This document shows positions 7,233 through 15,868 of a DNA stretch of 64,000 nt, one piece after another; position 1 is the first letter of the stretch, and each line of letters opens with the position of its first letter. Where the stretch lies: the NCBI RefSeq assembly GCF_014323725.1, contig NZ_JABVED010000002.1, forward strand, positions 472,078 through 536,077. Reading direction: 5' to 3'. Below the pieces are notes generated by a model. It ran no database searches. It was not told the DNA's origin and saw only the letters and a list, made by a program, of their open reading frames with translations. Source of the stretch: Actinokineospora xionganensis. Its GTDB lineage: Bacteria; Actinomycetota; Actinomycetes; Mycobacteriales; Pseudonocardiaceae. A program made the position numbers and the translations under genes.

Positions 7233-8186
7233 ATGAACAGCACCGTGTTCGTAGTCGCGGGCCTCAGCGCCCTGGTGGCGGGTCTCGCCGCCTTCGCCCT
7301 GTCCCGCTTCGCCGCGCGCCGGGGGAAGACGGGCTTGCCGCTCGTCGGCACGGTCCTTGTCGCGGCGGGCTTGCTGGCCCTGGTCACGGGCTGGCTGCTG
7401 ACCGGCGCCAATCCCGACCGAGGTGAGGCGCTGAAGACCGGCGGCTTGGCCGCGGGCTCGGTCGTGGCGCTCTACGCGCTGTGGCTCAACGACCGCAAGC
7501 GCCAGGTCGAGGAAGAGCGGCAGGTGATCGAGCGCAGCAGGCAGGAACTCGAACTCGCGCGCGCGGACCACGACCGCGAACGCGTGGCCGACGAACGGTT
7601 CGCGCGCGCGGTCGAGTTGTTGGGCAACGAAGCCGACCAGGTGCGCGTCGGCGCGCTGCACGCGCTCAGCGGCCTGGCCCGCAACCGGCCGTACTACACG
7701 CAGACCGTGCTCGACGTCGCGTGCTCGTACCTGCGGATGCCCTTCGACCGCACGGGACCGATCGACATGCGGGAAAGCCAGGTGCGCCTGACCGCGCAGC
7801 GGGTGATCGAAGACCTGCTGCCGAGGCGGGGAACAGCCGAGCCCGCGCGCTACAACCTCGACTTGACCGGCGCCGACCTGGAGTACTTCGACATCTCCGA
7901 ACGAGTTGTCGGGACCCTGGTGCTGCGCTGGGCCAACCTGTACAACTCCAACTCGATGTGGGGTTCGGAGATGCTCGGCAGCGTCTGGTTCACCGGTGCG
8001 GTTAGCCATGGGATCCTGCACGCCCACCACATGGTCTTCCACCGCAAGGCCTGGTTCTCCGGGTTCCGGGCGCGTGGACCGGTGGACATGACCGCCACGG
8101 AGTTCCGCGGCCCCACGAAATTCCACGGCGCCCGGTTCCACGAGTGGCTGCGCTTCGGCGCCGAACACGAGCCCGTCGAGGCGTAG
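7233..8186 (+). CDS. Membrane protein with pentapeptide-repeat-like C-terminus
   Basis: A 317-residue protein. Two transmembrane helices occupy about residues 5-25 and 38-58, with a third hydrophobic stretch near 72-86; a charged, probably coiled segment (about 88-130) follows, then RFARAVELLGNEADQVRVGALHALSGLARNRPYYTQTVLDVACSYLRMPF. That segment precedes pentapeptide repeats in a large actinobacterial family. The C-terminal part has degenerate A(D/N)LxX-like repeats (LDLTGADLEYFDIS, LRWANLYNSNSM, FRARGPVDMTATEFRG). The role is unknown; the cytoplasmic repeats probably form a beta-helix scaffold. It begins 37 bp after the lysozyme gene. Confidence 0.7.
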   Translation: MNSTVFVVAGLSALVAGLAAFALSRFAARRGKTGLPLVGTVLVAAGLLALVTGWLLTGANPDRGEALKTGGLAAGSVVALYALWLNDRKRQVEEERQVIERSRQELELARADHDRERVADERFARAVELLGNEADQVRVGALHALSGLARNRPYYTQTVLDVACSYLRMPFDRTGPIDMRESQVRLTAQRVIEDLLPRRGTAEPARYNLDLTGADLEYFDISERVVGTLVLRWANLYNSNSMWGSEMLGSVWFTGAVSHGILHAHHMVFHRKAWFSGFRARGPVDMTATEFRGPTKFHGARFHEWLRFGAEHEPVEA

Positions 8187-8263
8187 GGGAACCGGGAAGG
8201 CCGCGCCACCGTCTACACGTCTCGTAAGGTTCGGTGACGACCCGGCACCCTGGGGGTAGCGGC

Positions 8264-8782
8264 ATGGCGTTCTACGGGGACCCCGACGAGCTCGACCGGC
8301 TCGCGGGGCAGATCGAGCGGCGGGCGGACGAGGTCCGCGCACACGGCGAGGACATGGACAAGAAAGCCGTGGCCATGCGGTGGAAGTCCATCGCCGCCGA
8401 CCGCTGCCGGGAGACCGTCGCGGGCGACCGCAAGTCCCTGGACGGCACCGCAGGCAAGCTCGACGAGGCCGCCGCCGTGCTGCGTCAGCACGCCCAGGAG
8501 GTCCGGGAGCTCATCGCGGCCATCAAGCGGATCGCCGAATCGGTGGTCAACTGGTTCAACAGCGCCATCGACCGGTTCAACAAGGCCGTCGAGAGCTTCA
8601 AGAACATGGTCAACGACATGGTCGACACGGTGACCGGCGTGTTCGGCGGGGGCGGCGACGCCCCGCAGCCGCCGCGGCCGCCGTGGGAGGGCTGGCGCTA
8701 CCAGCCCGACAACCTGCCGCCCGCGGGTGACAAGCAGTGGCTCGAGGTCGGCAAGTTCATGCAGGCGCAGGGGGTCGCGTGA
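8264..8782 (+). CDS. WXG100-like T7SS substrate/partner protein
   Basis: A 172-residue protein whose first 100 residues are a helical hairpin (DPDELDRLAGQIERRADEVRAHGEDMDKK, then a turn, then LDEAAAVLRQHAQEVRELIAAIKRIAESVVNWF), as in WXG100-related proteins. A long amphipathic helix, a Gly/Pro-rich linker (about 125-145) and a short tail follow. There is no signal peptide. It opens a coupled cassette: its TGA overlaps the GTG of the EspG-like gene by three bases. It is a likely export partner for the hydrolase encoded at 9662. A strict WXG motif is not present; MRWKSIAADRC occupies the turn. Confidence 0.72.
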   Translation: MAFYGDPDELDRLAGQIERRADEVRAHGEDMDKKAVAMRWKSIAADRCRETVAGDRKSLDGTAGKLDEAAAVLRQHAQEVRELIAAIKRIAESVVNWFNSAIDRFNKAVESFKNMVNDMVDTVTGVFGGGGDAPQPPRPPWEGWRYQPDNLPPAGDKQWLEVGKFMQAQGVA

Positions 8783-9591
8783 CCATGGCAGCGACTGTCG
8801 CGCCGCACCGGCTCACGCTGACCGCCGGGGAGTACGCCTTCCTGGTGGCCAAGCTGGGCCTGAGCCTGCCCCCCGAGTGGGAACCCGCCCCCGACATCGC
8901 CACCGATGGTGAGACGCTCGTCGGAAAGGGCGTCCTCACCGGGTCGGGCGACCTGGTGAAGGTCCACCCGTCGGTCGAGTCGAACCTGCGGGTGCTCGCC
9001 GGACCGAAGATCATGTTCGACACCACCGCGACGGCGGGCAGCCGTGGTTCGCGCAGCCTGCACGCGCTGGCCGGGCCGGTCGGCGCGTCGCTGTTCCTGC
9101 TGCCCGACGGCGGCGTGGAGCTGTCGATGTTCGCCGCGGTCGACCTGGGCCGTGAGCTGGTCCGGGCCGTGCCCGCCGAGGTGTCCGAGGGGATCGGGTC
9201 CGCCTTGGACGACCCGCAAGAGGCAGAGCCGCTGCGCGGTTCCGTCCCCCTGATCGCCCTGCACGAACTGGGCGTCGCCGACCTGCTGCGCGAAGGCGAC
9301 CCGGAAGCGCCCGCGTACGTCCTGGCGGAGTTGAAGCTGCCCGAGGCGGAGGCCAAGTTCGCCACCGAGGTCGTCCGCCGCGCCGACGGCATCCTGCGCT
9401 GCCTGGTCACCGCCCTCATCGACGACGGCGTCCACACCGCGCAGGTGACGTGGCTGCACACCGACGCGGGCTGGGTGGGCGTCGCGCCCTCGGCGACCGG
9501 GTCGGAACGAAAGCTCGTGGACCTCACGCCGGTCGCACGGGAAGACCTCGGGGTCTGGCTGACTCCGTTCGTGGCGGAGGCGTTGTCATGA
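8779..9591 (+). CDS. EspG-family ESX secretion chaperone-like protein
   Basis: A protein of about 270 residues with an EspG-type layout: a short N-terminal LTLTAGEYAFLVAKLGLSLPPEW, a central beta-sheet with LFLLPDGGVELSMFAAVDLGRELVRAVP, and a C-terminal segment (VTWLHTDAGWVGVAPS through DLGVWLTPFVAEALS). EspG proteins hold PE/PPE-like substrates in soluble form before T7SS export. GTG 8779 overlaps the upstream stop; ATG 8785 is a close alternative. Its TGA overlaps an ATG at 9588 that starts a 25-codon frame leading to the hydrolase gene, so the cassette is translationally linked. Family confidence is moderate because sequence conservation in EspG is low. Confidence 0.7.
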   Translation: MTMAATVAPHRLTLTAGEYAFLVAKLGLSLPPEWEPAPDIATDGETLVGKGVLTGSGDLVKVHPSVESNLRVLAGPKIMFDTTATAGSRGSRSLHALAGPVGASLFLLPDGGVELSMFAAVDLGRELVRAVPAEVSEGIGSALDDPQEAEPLRGSVPLIALHELGVADLLREGDPEAPAYVLAELKLPEAEAKFATEVVRRADGILRCLVTALIDDGVHTAQVTWLHTDAGWVGVAPSATGSERKLVDLTPVAREDLGVWLTPFVAEALS

Positions 9592-9665
9592 GCGAGCTTG
9601 CGAGCGAATCAATGTCACGGTGTCTTCGCGAGTGGAGCCACCGAACTTGTGAGGTGGCCGCATGA
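9588..9665 (+). CDS. 25-codon micro-ORF bridging the chaperone and hydrolase genes
   Basis: An ATG at 9588 shares ATGA with the stop of the EspG-like gene; its own TGA at 9663-9665 shares ATGA with the ATG of the hydrolase gene at 9662. The peptide begins MSELASESMSRCLREW. It fills the 70-bp gap exactly with a single open frame, so ribosomes could pass from gene to gene by two successive stop-start overlaps. The opening bases (ATGAGCGAGCTTGCGAGCG) look like a short repeat known to me from other actinomycete gene boundaries, so the peptide itself may have no function. Confidence 0.35.
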   Translation: MSELASESMSRCLREWSHRTCEVAA

Positions 9666-11041
9666 GTGAGACCGGACCGGGCGTCAGCAACATCAGCGTC
9701 ACCGGCGGAGCGGGCGGCTCCGACGCCTTCTACGAGGACCTCGCCGCCATGGGCGACCTCACCGACGACGTGGCGGGCTCGACCCTGACGATCGCCATGA
9801 CCAGCCACAAGTACCTGGCCGACCCGGACGTGCTGGCCTCCGGCATCCTCAACCCGGGCGGCCTGGTCAAGTTCGAGGCCACGATGCTGGGCGCGCTCGA
9901 CGGCCCCAGCGGCCTCACCGCCACCTCGGCGGCCATCGGCGTGCGCGGGCTGACGCTGCAGGCGACGAACCAGGCCTACCAGTTCGTCGACGACCTGAAC
10001 GCCAAAGCCCTGGAAGCAGGCCGCTGGCTGGCGGGCGCGGCGGTCGCCATCAACCCGGCCCTCGGCGCCGCGGGCCTCGCCGCCATCGCGACGGACGTCT
10101 ACCTGAACTACGACGGCGACTGGCAGAAGTGGCTGGTCGAGCACCCCGGCATGATCGACACGATCCTGGGCATGTCCCCCGGCGCGCTCAGCGCCCTCGG
10201 TCTGCCAACGGACTTGGCTACGCTGACGGAGTTCTTGGCGGCGGCCTACCCCGACGGCGACCCGAAGCTGATCGATCAGGGCATGGACCTCGATCCGCGC
10301 ACCGCCACGCCGCCGCAGAACCTCGGCGACCTGATGGACGGGCTCGACTACCGCAATGCCCAGAACAGCGACAAGCCCAACGAGGGCAGCAATATCGACG
10401 TGCGGGCCATCAAGGACGCCAACGGGAACATCACCGGCTACGTGGTCGACATCCCAGGCACCAAGGTGTGGAACGCCCCGTTCATGGACGACAAGAACAA
10501 CGCCAATGACTTCGGCACGAACATCGACGGCATCGCGGGCAACGAAACCGTGCTCCAAGAAGGCATCGAGCAGGCGTTGCGCGACGCCGGAGTGCCCAAG
10601 GACGCGCCAGTCATGCTCGTCGGCCACAGCCAGGGCGGGATCGTGGCCGCACGGGCGGCGAACGATTTCGTCAACAACGGCACGTACAACGTCACCCACG
10701 TCGTGACCGCGGGCTCGCCGGTCGGCAACATCCCGATCCCCGATAGCGTCCAGATGCTGTCGCTGGAGAACAACGGCGATGTCGTGCCGCACCTGGACGC
10801 GCGGGAGAACCCGGATGCCGACAACCGCACCACGGTGAAGTTCGATAACCAGACCAACACCGCGGGCGGCAACCACGCCATCAGCGGCCCGGACGGTCAG
10901 GACGGCAACTACGAGGCCGCGGCCCGCCAGATCGACAGCGGAAACGATCCGTCCGTCCGCCGATTCGTCGACAGCGCGGGAGCATTCCTGAACGGCGAAA
11001 GCGCCGACTCGCACCAGTACAAAGTGGAGCGCCAGCCTTGA
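9662..11041 (+). CDS. Predicted T7SS-exported serine alpha/beta hydrolase (lipase/esterase-like)
   Basis: A 459-residue protein without a Sec signal. Residues 1-180 are helical with Ala/Gly-rich hydrophobic stretches, suiting a T7SS export or membrane-active domain. Residues about 245-450 form an alpha/beta hydrolase: nucleophile elbow GHSQGG with Ser323, candidate acid Asp373 in NNGDVVPHLD, and candidate base His405 in GGNHAISG, in the correct order. The fold around VTHVVTAGSPVGNIPIP resembles lipases. It lies after an EspG-like chaperone and before a lipoprotein whose TTG overlaps its stop. An exported lipase effector is the most economical reading; a housekeeping esterase is the alternative. 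The substrate is unknown. Confidence 0.8.
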   Translation: MSETGPGVSNISVTGGAGGSDAFYEDLAAMGDLTDDVAGSTLTIAMTSHKYLADPDVLASGILNPGGLVKFEATMLGALDGPSGLTATSAAIGVRGLTLQATNQAYQFVDDLNAKALEAGRWLAGAAVAINPALGAAGLAAIATDVYLNYDGDWQKWLVEHPGMIDTILGMSPGALSALGLPTDLATLTEFLAAAYPDGDPKLIDQGMDLDPRTATPPQNLGDLMDGLDYRNAQNSDKPNEGSNIDVRAIKDANGNITGYVVDIPGTKVWNAPFMDDKNNANDFGTNIDGIAGNETVLQEGIEQALRDAGVPKDAPVMLVGHSQGGIVAARAANDFVNNGTYNVTHVVTAGSPVGNIPIPDSVQMLSLENNGDVVPHLDARENPDADNRTTVKFDNQTNTAGGNHAISGPDGQDGNYEAAARQIDSGNDPSVRRFVDSAGAFLNGESADSHQYKVERQP

Positions 11042-11898
11042 GGAACGCCGTCGTGATTGCGGCACTTGTCGCACTGACCAGTGCCGGGTGCGCGGAATCC
11101 AAGCCCGCCACCGTGTCCGAGGACTTCAAGGCCGCGGTGAACAGCATGCTGTCGAAGGTGGGCGGGAGTTCAACACCGACGTTCGACGCCCTCACCTGCG
11201 GCAGCATCCTGGACGCGCCCGGCGACGAACAGGTCGCGATGTGGGGCGACGCGCAGGTTCCCGAAGGATCGGCGGACACGTTGCGTTCGGCGGGGATCGC
11301 GGCAGGCTGGCAGCCACAGCAGGCCAAGGGATTCGATCTGTTTCTTATCGGGCCGAACAACATCAGCTTCGCGCTCCGCGGGTCGAAAGTCCGGGCAGAG
11401 CAAGCGAAGTGCTCCATCTCCGGTCGGCACCAGGAGCTGTCGGTCGATGTCCGGCCAGAGCTGACGCCCAGTCAGGCCGCAGCGATGTCCGCCGAGTTCG
11501 GTCCGGCCGTGGTCGCGGCCCGGGCGATTCACCAGGTCATCGGGAAACCGTTGAACACAAAGGAATTCCCGACGTCCGGCAAGGTCACCGACGCTCCCGA
11601 GCTGTCTCTTTCAACGTGCGGCGAGAAGAACGGTCCGCGTGGCGCGCGATGGTATGGGTCTGCCGAGCACGAGCTTGACGCCTCCATCGACCCTGCGACC
11701 CTGAAGCGGAAGATCATCGATGGCCTGCCGTCCGGTCTCACCGTGGACGAACGGCCCGGTCAGCCCGGGTACTTCCAGGCGACCACGCCCGACGCGGGTC
11801 TCACCGTGTCGATCAGTCCCAAGAAGCAGCAGGACGGCTCTCGGGTGGTCCAGTTCAAACTCACCGCTTCCGCGGACTGCACACCGGTGACCGGCTGA
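11038..11898 (+). CDS. Lipoprotein coupled to the hydrolase (possible immunity or partner protein)
   Basis: A 286-residue predicted lipoprotein beginning at TTG 11038, which overlaps the hydrolase stop as TTGA. The signal peptide ends in lipobox SAGC at about residue 19. The exported part has cysteines near CGSIL, KCSIS, STCGE and DCTPV that could pair, and a repeated beta-rich organisation of two related halves. I do not recognise a named family; it resembles DUF3558-type lipoproteins only loosely. Strict coupling to the hydrolase suggests either protection of the producing cell's envelope or help in secretion. A strong bidirectional terminator follows at once. Confidence 0.75.
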   Translation: MRNAVVIAALVALTSAGCAESKPATVSEDFKAAVNSMLSKVGGSSTPTFDALTCGSILDAPGDEQVAMWGDAQVPEGSADTLRSAGIAAGWQPQQAKGFDLFLIGPNNISFALRGSKVRAEQAKCSISGRHQELSVDVRPELTPSQAAAMSAEFGPAVVAARAIHQVIGKPLNTKEFPTSGKVTDAPELSLSTCGEKNGPRGARWYGSAEHELDASIDPATLKRKIIDGLPSGLTVDERPGQPGYFQATTPDAGLTVSISPKKQQDGSRVVQFKLTASADCTPVTG

Positions 11899-11899
11899 G

Positions 11900-11932
11900 A
11901 ACGGCCGGGTCGCGGATCGCGACCCGGCCGTT
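11900..11932. terminator. Bidirectional hairpin terminator
   Basis: A perfect 15-bp inverted repeat (AACGGCCGGGTCGCG and its complement) with a three-base loop, placed between the stops of the rightward lipoprotein gene and the leftward purL. AT-rich flanks suit termination in both directions. Confidence 0.85.
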
Positions 11933-11936
11933 GTGC

Positions 11937-14243
11937 TCAGCCGAACAGGGCGGGAAGGGTGCCCTCCCAGGCGGTGCGCAGTTCCTCCAGCGGGAACGTC
12001 GCCACGTCCTGGATTTCCAGTGCCTCCGACTCCGGGTCGACGACGCCGGTGCGGCGGCAAGGCAGGCCTCGCGCGGCGCACATCTCGGTGAAGCGGAGTT
12101 CCTCCGAGCGGGGGACGGCCACGAGGACGCGGCCCGCCGACTCGCTGAAGAGCTGGACGAACGGGTCCTGGTCCGGGTCGAGGAAGACCCGGGCGCCGAC
12201 TTCGCCGATGAGGCACGTCTCGACCAGGGTCTGGACGAGGCCGCCGTCGGACAGGTCGTGCGCGGCCGAGATCATGCCGTCGCGGGAGCCCGCCACGAGG
12301 ATCTCGCCGATGAGCTTCTCGCGGGCCAGGTCGACCTTCGGCGGCACGCCGCCGAGGTGACCGTGGACCACGTGCGCCCACTCGGAGCCGCCGAACTCGT
12401 CGCGGGTGTCGCCCAGCAGGAGCAGGGTTTCGCCCGCCTCCGCGCCGATGCCGGTGGGGATGCGGCGGCGGACGTCGTCGATGACACCGAGGACGCCGAC
12501 GACCGGGGTCGGCAGGATCGCCGTGCTGCCGGTCTGGTTGTAGAAGCTGACGTTGCCGCCGGTGACCGGGATGCCCAGTTCCTTGCAGCCCTCGGCCAGG
12601 CCGCGCACGGCCTGCTCGAACTGCCACATCACGCCCGGGTCCTCGGGGGAGCCGAAGTTGAGGCAGTTCGTCACCGCGAGCGGCGTGGCGCCGGAGACGG
12701 CCACGTTGCGGTACGCCTCGGCCAGCGCGAGCTGGGTGCCGGTGTACGGGTCGAGCTTGACGAACCGCGCGTTGCAGTCGGTCGCCAGGGCGACGCCGCG
12801 GCCGGTCTCCTCGTCGATGCGGATCATGCCGGAGTCGGAAGGCTGCGCGAGAACGGTGCCACCGCGGACATAGCGGTCGTACTGCTCGGTGACCCACCGG
12901 CGCGACGCCAGGTTCGGCGACGCGATCATCCGCAGCACCTCGGCCCGCAGTTCGTCCGCAGTGGACGGACGAGCCAGCTTCTCGGCGCCGTCGGCGATCA
13001 GGGCGTCCTGGTCGGCGGGGCGGGCGATCGGGCGCTCGTACATCGGGCCCTCGTGCGCGACGGTGCGCGGCGGCACGTCGACGACGACCTCACCCTGCCA
13101 GGTGATGACCAGCCGGTCTCCTTCGGTGACCTCGCCGATCTCAGTCGCGATGACGTCCCACTTCTCGCAGACGCGCATGAAGGCGTCCACATCGGACGGC
13201 TTGACCACCGCACACATCCGCTCCTGCGACTCGCTGGAGAGGATCTCGGCCGGGGTCATTCCCGTGGCACGCAAGGGAACCCGGTCGAGTTCGACGTGCA
13301 TGCCGCCGTCACCGGCGCTGGCCAGCTCGCTCGTCGCGCAGGACAGGCCCGCGCCGCCGAGGTCCTGGATGCCGACGACGATGCCCTCGCGGAACAGCTC
13401 GAGGCAGCACTCGATGAGCACCTTCTCGGTGAACGGGTCGCCCACCTGCACGGCGGGCAGCTTCTTGCGTGCCGAAGACCTGCTCGCAGGGTCAAGCGTC
13501 TCGTCAGTGCGGCTCTCGTCGCCGGAAAAACTCTCGCTCGCCAGGACCGAGACGCCGCCGATGCCGTCGAGGCCGGTGCGCGCGCCGAAGAGGATGACCT
13601 TGTTGCCGGTGCCCGAGGCGTGCGCGAGATGGAGGTCTTCCGACCGCATCGCACCGACGCACAGCGCGTTTACCAGCGGGTTGCCCTGGTAGGACGAGTC
13701 GAAGACGACCTCGCCGCCGATGTTGGGCAGGCCCAGGCAGTTGCCGTAGCCGCCGATGCCCGCGACGACACCGGGCAGCACACGCTTGGTGTCGGGGTGA
13801 TCAGCCGCGCCGAAACGTAGCGGGTCCATCACCGCGAGCGGGCGGGCGCCCATGGCCATGATGTCGCGGACGATACCGCCGACACCGGTCGCGGCGCCCT
13901 GGTAGGGCTCCACGTACGACGGGTGGTTGTGCGACTCCAGCTTGAACGTGACCGCCCAGCCGTCGCCGATGTCCACGACACCGGCGTTCTCGCCGATGCC
14001 CGCCAGCATCTTCGCCTTCATCTCCGGCGTCGTGTTGGCCGACCAGTGCTTCCAGTGCACCTTGGACGACTTGTACGAGCAGTGCTCGCTCCACATCACC
14101 GAGTACATGGCGAGCTCGGCGTCGGTGGGACGGCGGCCGAGGATCTCGCGGATGCGAGTGTACTCGTCGTCCTTGAGGCCCAGTTCGCGGAACGGCTGCG
14201 CCTGCTCCGGCGTCGCCGCGGCGTGTTCGACCGAGTCGATCAT
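11937..14243 (-). CDS. purL: Phosphoribosylformylglycinamidine synthase, PurL subunit
   Basis: A 768-residue small-type PurL, the catalytic subunit of FGAM synthase, which converts FGAR, ATP and glutamine-derived ammonia to FGAM in step 4 of purine synthesis. Hallmarks seen: [15 protein letters not shown] near the N-terminus (catalytic His region), [26 protein letters not shown] in the first ATP-binding half, [15 protein letters not shown], and the second half with [10 protein letters not shown] and [14 protein letters not shown]. Length is normal for the actinobacterial type. It is the last gene of a purS-purQ-purL operon, with its ATG overlapping the purQ stop by four bases; PurS and PurQ complete the complex. 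Confidence 0.98.
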   Translation of the reverse strand: MIDSVEHAAATPEQAQPFRELGLKDDEYTRIREILGRRPTDAELAMYSVMWSEHCSYKSSKVHWKHWSANTTPEMKAKMLAGIGENAGVVDIGDGWAVTFKLESHNHPSYVEPYQGAATGVGGIVRDIMAMGARPLAVMDPLRFGAADHPDTKRVLPGVVAGIGGYGNCLGLPNIGGEVVFDSSYQGNPLVNALCVGAMRSEDLHLAHASGTGNKVILFGARTGLDGIGGVSVLASESFSGDESRTDETLDPASRSSARKKLPAVQVGDPFTEKVLIECCLELFREGIVVGIQDLGGAGLSCATSELASAGDGGMHVELDRVPLRATGMTPAEILSSESQERMCAVVKPSDVDAFMRVCEKWDVIATEIGEVTEGDRLVITWQGEVVVDVPPRTVAHEGPMYERPIARPADQDALIADGAEKLARPSTADELRAEVLRMIASPNLASRRWVTEQYDRYVRGGTVLAQPSDSGMIRIDEETGRGVALATDCNARFVKLDPYTGTQLALAEAYRNVAVSGATPLAVTNCLNFGSPEDPGVMWQFEQAVRGLAEGCKELGIPVTGGNVSFYNQTGSTAILPTPVVGVLGVIDDVRRRIPTGIGAEAGETLLLLGDTRDEFGGSEWAHVVHGHLGGVPPKVDLAREKLIGEILVAGSRDGMISAAHDLSDGGLVQTLVETCLIGEVGARVFLDPDQDPFVQLFSESAGRVLVAVPRSEELRFTEMCAARGLPCRRTGVVDPESEALEIQDVATFPLEELRTAWEGTLPALFG

Positions 14244-14911
14244 GCGGTCACCACCGAGTCGAGGAGGGACAGGAACAGGCCCAGGCCGTCGTCGCTGGGT
14301 CCGGTGAGCGCGTCGATGGCGTGCTCGGGGTGCGGCATCAGGCCGACGATGCGACCGGTCGGGTCGCTGATGCCCGCGATGTCGTCGAGCGAGCCGTTGG
14401 GGTTGGTGCCGACGTAGCGGAACACCACGCGGCCCTCACCCTCCAGTTCGTCCACAGTGGACTTGCTCGCGGTGAAACGGCCGTCCATGTTCTTGACCGG
14501 GATGATGATCTCGGCGTCCTTCTCGAACCGGGTCGTCCAGGCGGTGGTGTTGTTCTCCACCTTGAGCCACTGGTCCCGGCAGACGAAGTGCAGACCGGCG
14601 TTGCGCAGCAGCGCGCCCGGCAGCAGCCCGGCCTCGCAGAGGACCTGGAAGCCGTTGCAGATGCCGAGGACGGGCATCCCCTTGTGTGCGGCGTCGATGA
14701 TGACGTCCATGACCGGCGCGAACCGGGCGATCGCGCCGGCGCGCAGGTAGTCGCCGTAGGAGAACCCGCCGGGCAGGATCACCGCGTCGACGCCACGCAG
14801 GTCGGCGTCGCCGTGCCACAGGGCGACGGCGTCAGCGCCCGCCGCCTCGATGGCCCGGATGGTGTCGCTGTCGTCCAGCGTTCCCGGGAAGGTGACGGCC
14901 CCGATTTTCAC
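14240..14911 (-). CDS. purQ: Phosphoribosylformylglycinamidine synthase, PurQ glutaminase subunit
   Basis: A 223-residue class I glutamine amidotransferase. The nucleophile is the Cys in [11 protein letters not shown] (about residue 86), and the His-Glu pair lies in [10 protein letters not shown] near residues 195-200. It releases ammonia from glutamine for PurL. Stop-start overlaps of four bases join it to both purS upstream and purL downstream, implying coupled, stoichiometric translation. Confidence 0.98.
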   Translation of the reverse strand: MKIGAVTFPGTLDDSDTIRAIEAAGADAVALWHGDADLRGVDAVILPGGFSYGDYLRAGAIARFAPVMDVIIDAAHKGMPVLGICNGFQVLCEAGLLPGALLRNAGLHFVCRDQWLKVENNTTAWTTRFEKDAEIIIPVKNMDGRFTASKSTVDELEGEGRVVFRYVGTNPNGSLDDIAGISDPTGRIVGLMPHPEHAIDALTGPSDDGLGLFLSLLDSVVTA

Positions 14912-15147
14912 GAGTCCACCCGCCGGACGACGAAGTCCTCGACCACGGGGTTGGACAGAAAGCCTTCAGCGATCTTGGCGAGCGTTTCGTCGTCGACGGA
15001 GTCGTCGACTTCCAGCTCGAAATGCTTTCCCTGGCGGACATCGGACACACCTTCGAATCCCAGGCGCGGCAGCGCGCGCGCCACGGCTTGCCCCTGGGGG
15101 TCGAGGATCTCCGGCTTGGGCATGACATCGACGACGACTCGGGCCAC
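14908..15147 (-). CDS. purS: Phosphoribosylformylglycinamidine synthase, PurS subunit
   Basis: A 79-residue PurS, which as a dimer bridges PurQ and PurL and lets ammonia pass between them. The sequence shows [19 protein letters not shown] and [16 protein letters not shown], standard for the family. It starts the purSQL operon; the preceding 220 bp contain no gene and should hold the promoter. No purine-responsive riboswitch is apparent. Confidence 0.97.
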   Translation of the reverse strand: MARVVVDVMPKPEILDPQGQAVARALPRLGFEGVSDVRQGKHFELEVDDSVDDETLAKIAEGFLSNPVVEDFVVRRVDS

Positions 15148-15331
15148 GGCGGGCTACTCCTGAGTTCGAGCGGGCCGGTACTGCCGCAGCCTACCTGAGC
15201 TGCGAGTTCACCTGTCGTTCGCGGGTTCCCGGGTGACCTGGGCCACTGATCGCGACCCAGTGAACCCGGTGGACTGGGGTTGCAGCCTTGGCCAACATGG
15301 TCTCAGCTCTGGCCCGTAAGCCAGGGAAGTG

Positions 15332-15367
15332 AGCCCAGCCCACGTCCGGACGGTCGGCGGCTGGGCT
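15332..15367 (-). terminator. Hairpin downstream of the 15377-15763 fragment
   Basis: AGCCCAGCC at 15332-15340 pairs with GGCTGGGCT at 15359-15367 across an 18-base GC-rich loop, ten bases beyond the stop of the leftward fragment. It could end transcription from that fragment before purS. Confidence 0.45.
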
Positions 15368-15376
15368 TCGCGCTTG

Positions 15377-15763
15377 CTAGGGATGCTCGACCATGAAGAC
15401 GTCGCTGACGATCGGCTTCATCCGCCGACGCCAGTCCCCGCCCGCGCCGTATGCCCACGCCACGGCATCTGCGATCCACAGCAACTCCTCCTGCTGACCG
15501 CGGAGGTGTTCGTACACGAGCATGAGTCCCGCGCCAGGCTTGCCAAGCACCGCGCGCAGGGTGGCCACGTCGATCCGATCCCGCTCATCGCTGCTGTCGA
15601 GCACCACACGCAGAGCCCGAATATCCAGCAAGTGCTCGGTTAGCCGCACGAGACAGGCCTGCCGGGCGACCTCGTGTCCTTCCGAATGGTCAGCGATGTA
15701 CACCCAGCAGCGGATTCCGGCTGCGGCCGGCTTCGAAAGCACCTGAAGTGCGGCTCCGCTCAC
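15377..15763 (-). pseudogene. C-terminal fragment of an actinobacterial hypothetical (DUF3800-like)
   Basis: The 128-residue product shows IRCWVYIADHSEGHEVARQACLVRL, a central RVVLDSSDERDRIDVATL strand-helix unit, and LVYEHLRGQQEELLWIADAVAWAYGAGGDWRRRM at the end. That C-terminal block is common in Streptomyces hypothetical proteins of roughly 190 residues with an N-terminal acidic DES-type motif. Here the N-terminal third is missing. A possible leftover of it is readable in another frame near 15772-15830, which would imply a frameshift as well as truncation. The upstream end runs into the rightward epimerase gene. GTG 15763 is only a nominal start. Function unknown; probably inactive. Confidence 0.5.
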
Positions 15764-15868
15764 CCAGGACAGATCGACTCCCGCCGCGCCCGGCTGGATC
15801 GCTGGAACAGGTGTTCGCCCTGGGCGAGAACGGTGGCAGCGGTCGGCGAGTGCGGCAATGGTGGGCCC

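Noticed and set aside
9524..11074. A 516-codon leftward frame opposite the hydrolase gene
   Set aside because: Val/Arg-rich shadow with no recognisable family; the rightward frame has a full catalytic set.
11931..13820. A 629-codon rightward frame opposite purL
   Set aside because: Antisense shadow of a certain gene; composition and lack of domains do not support coding.
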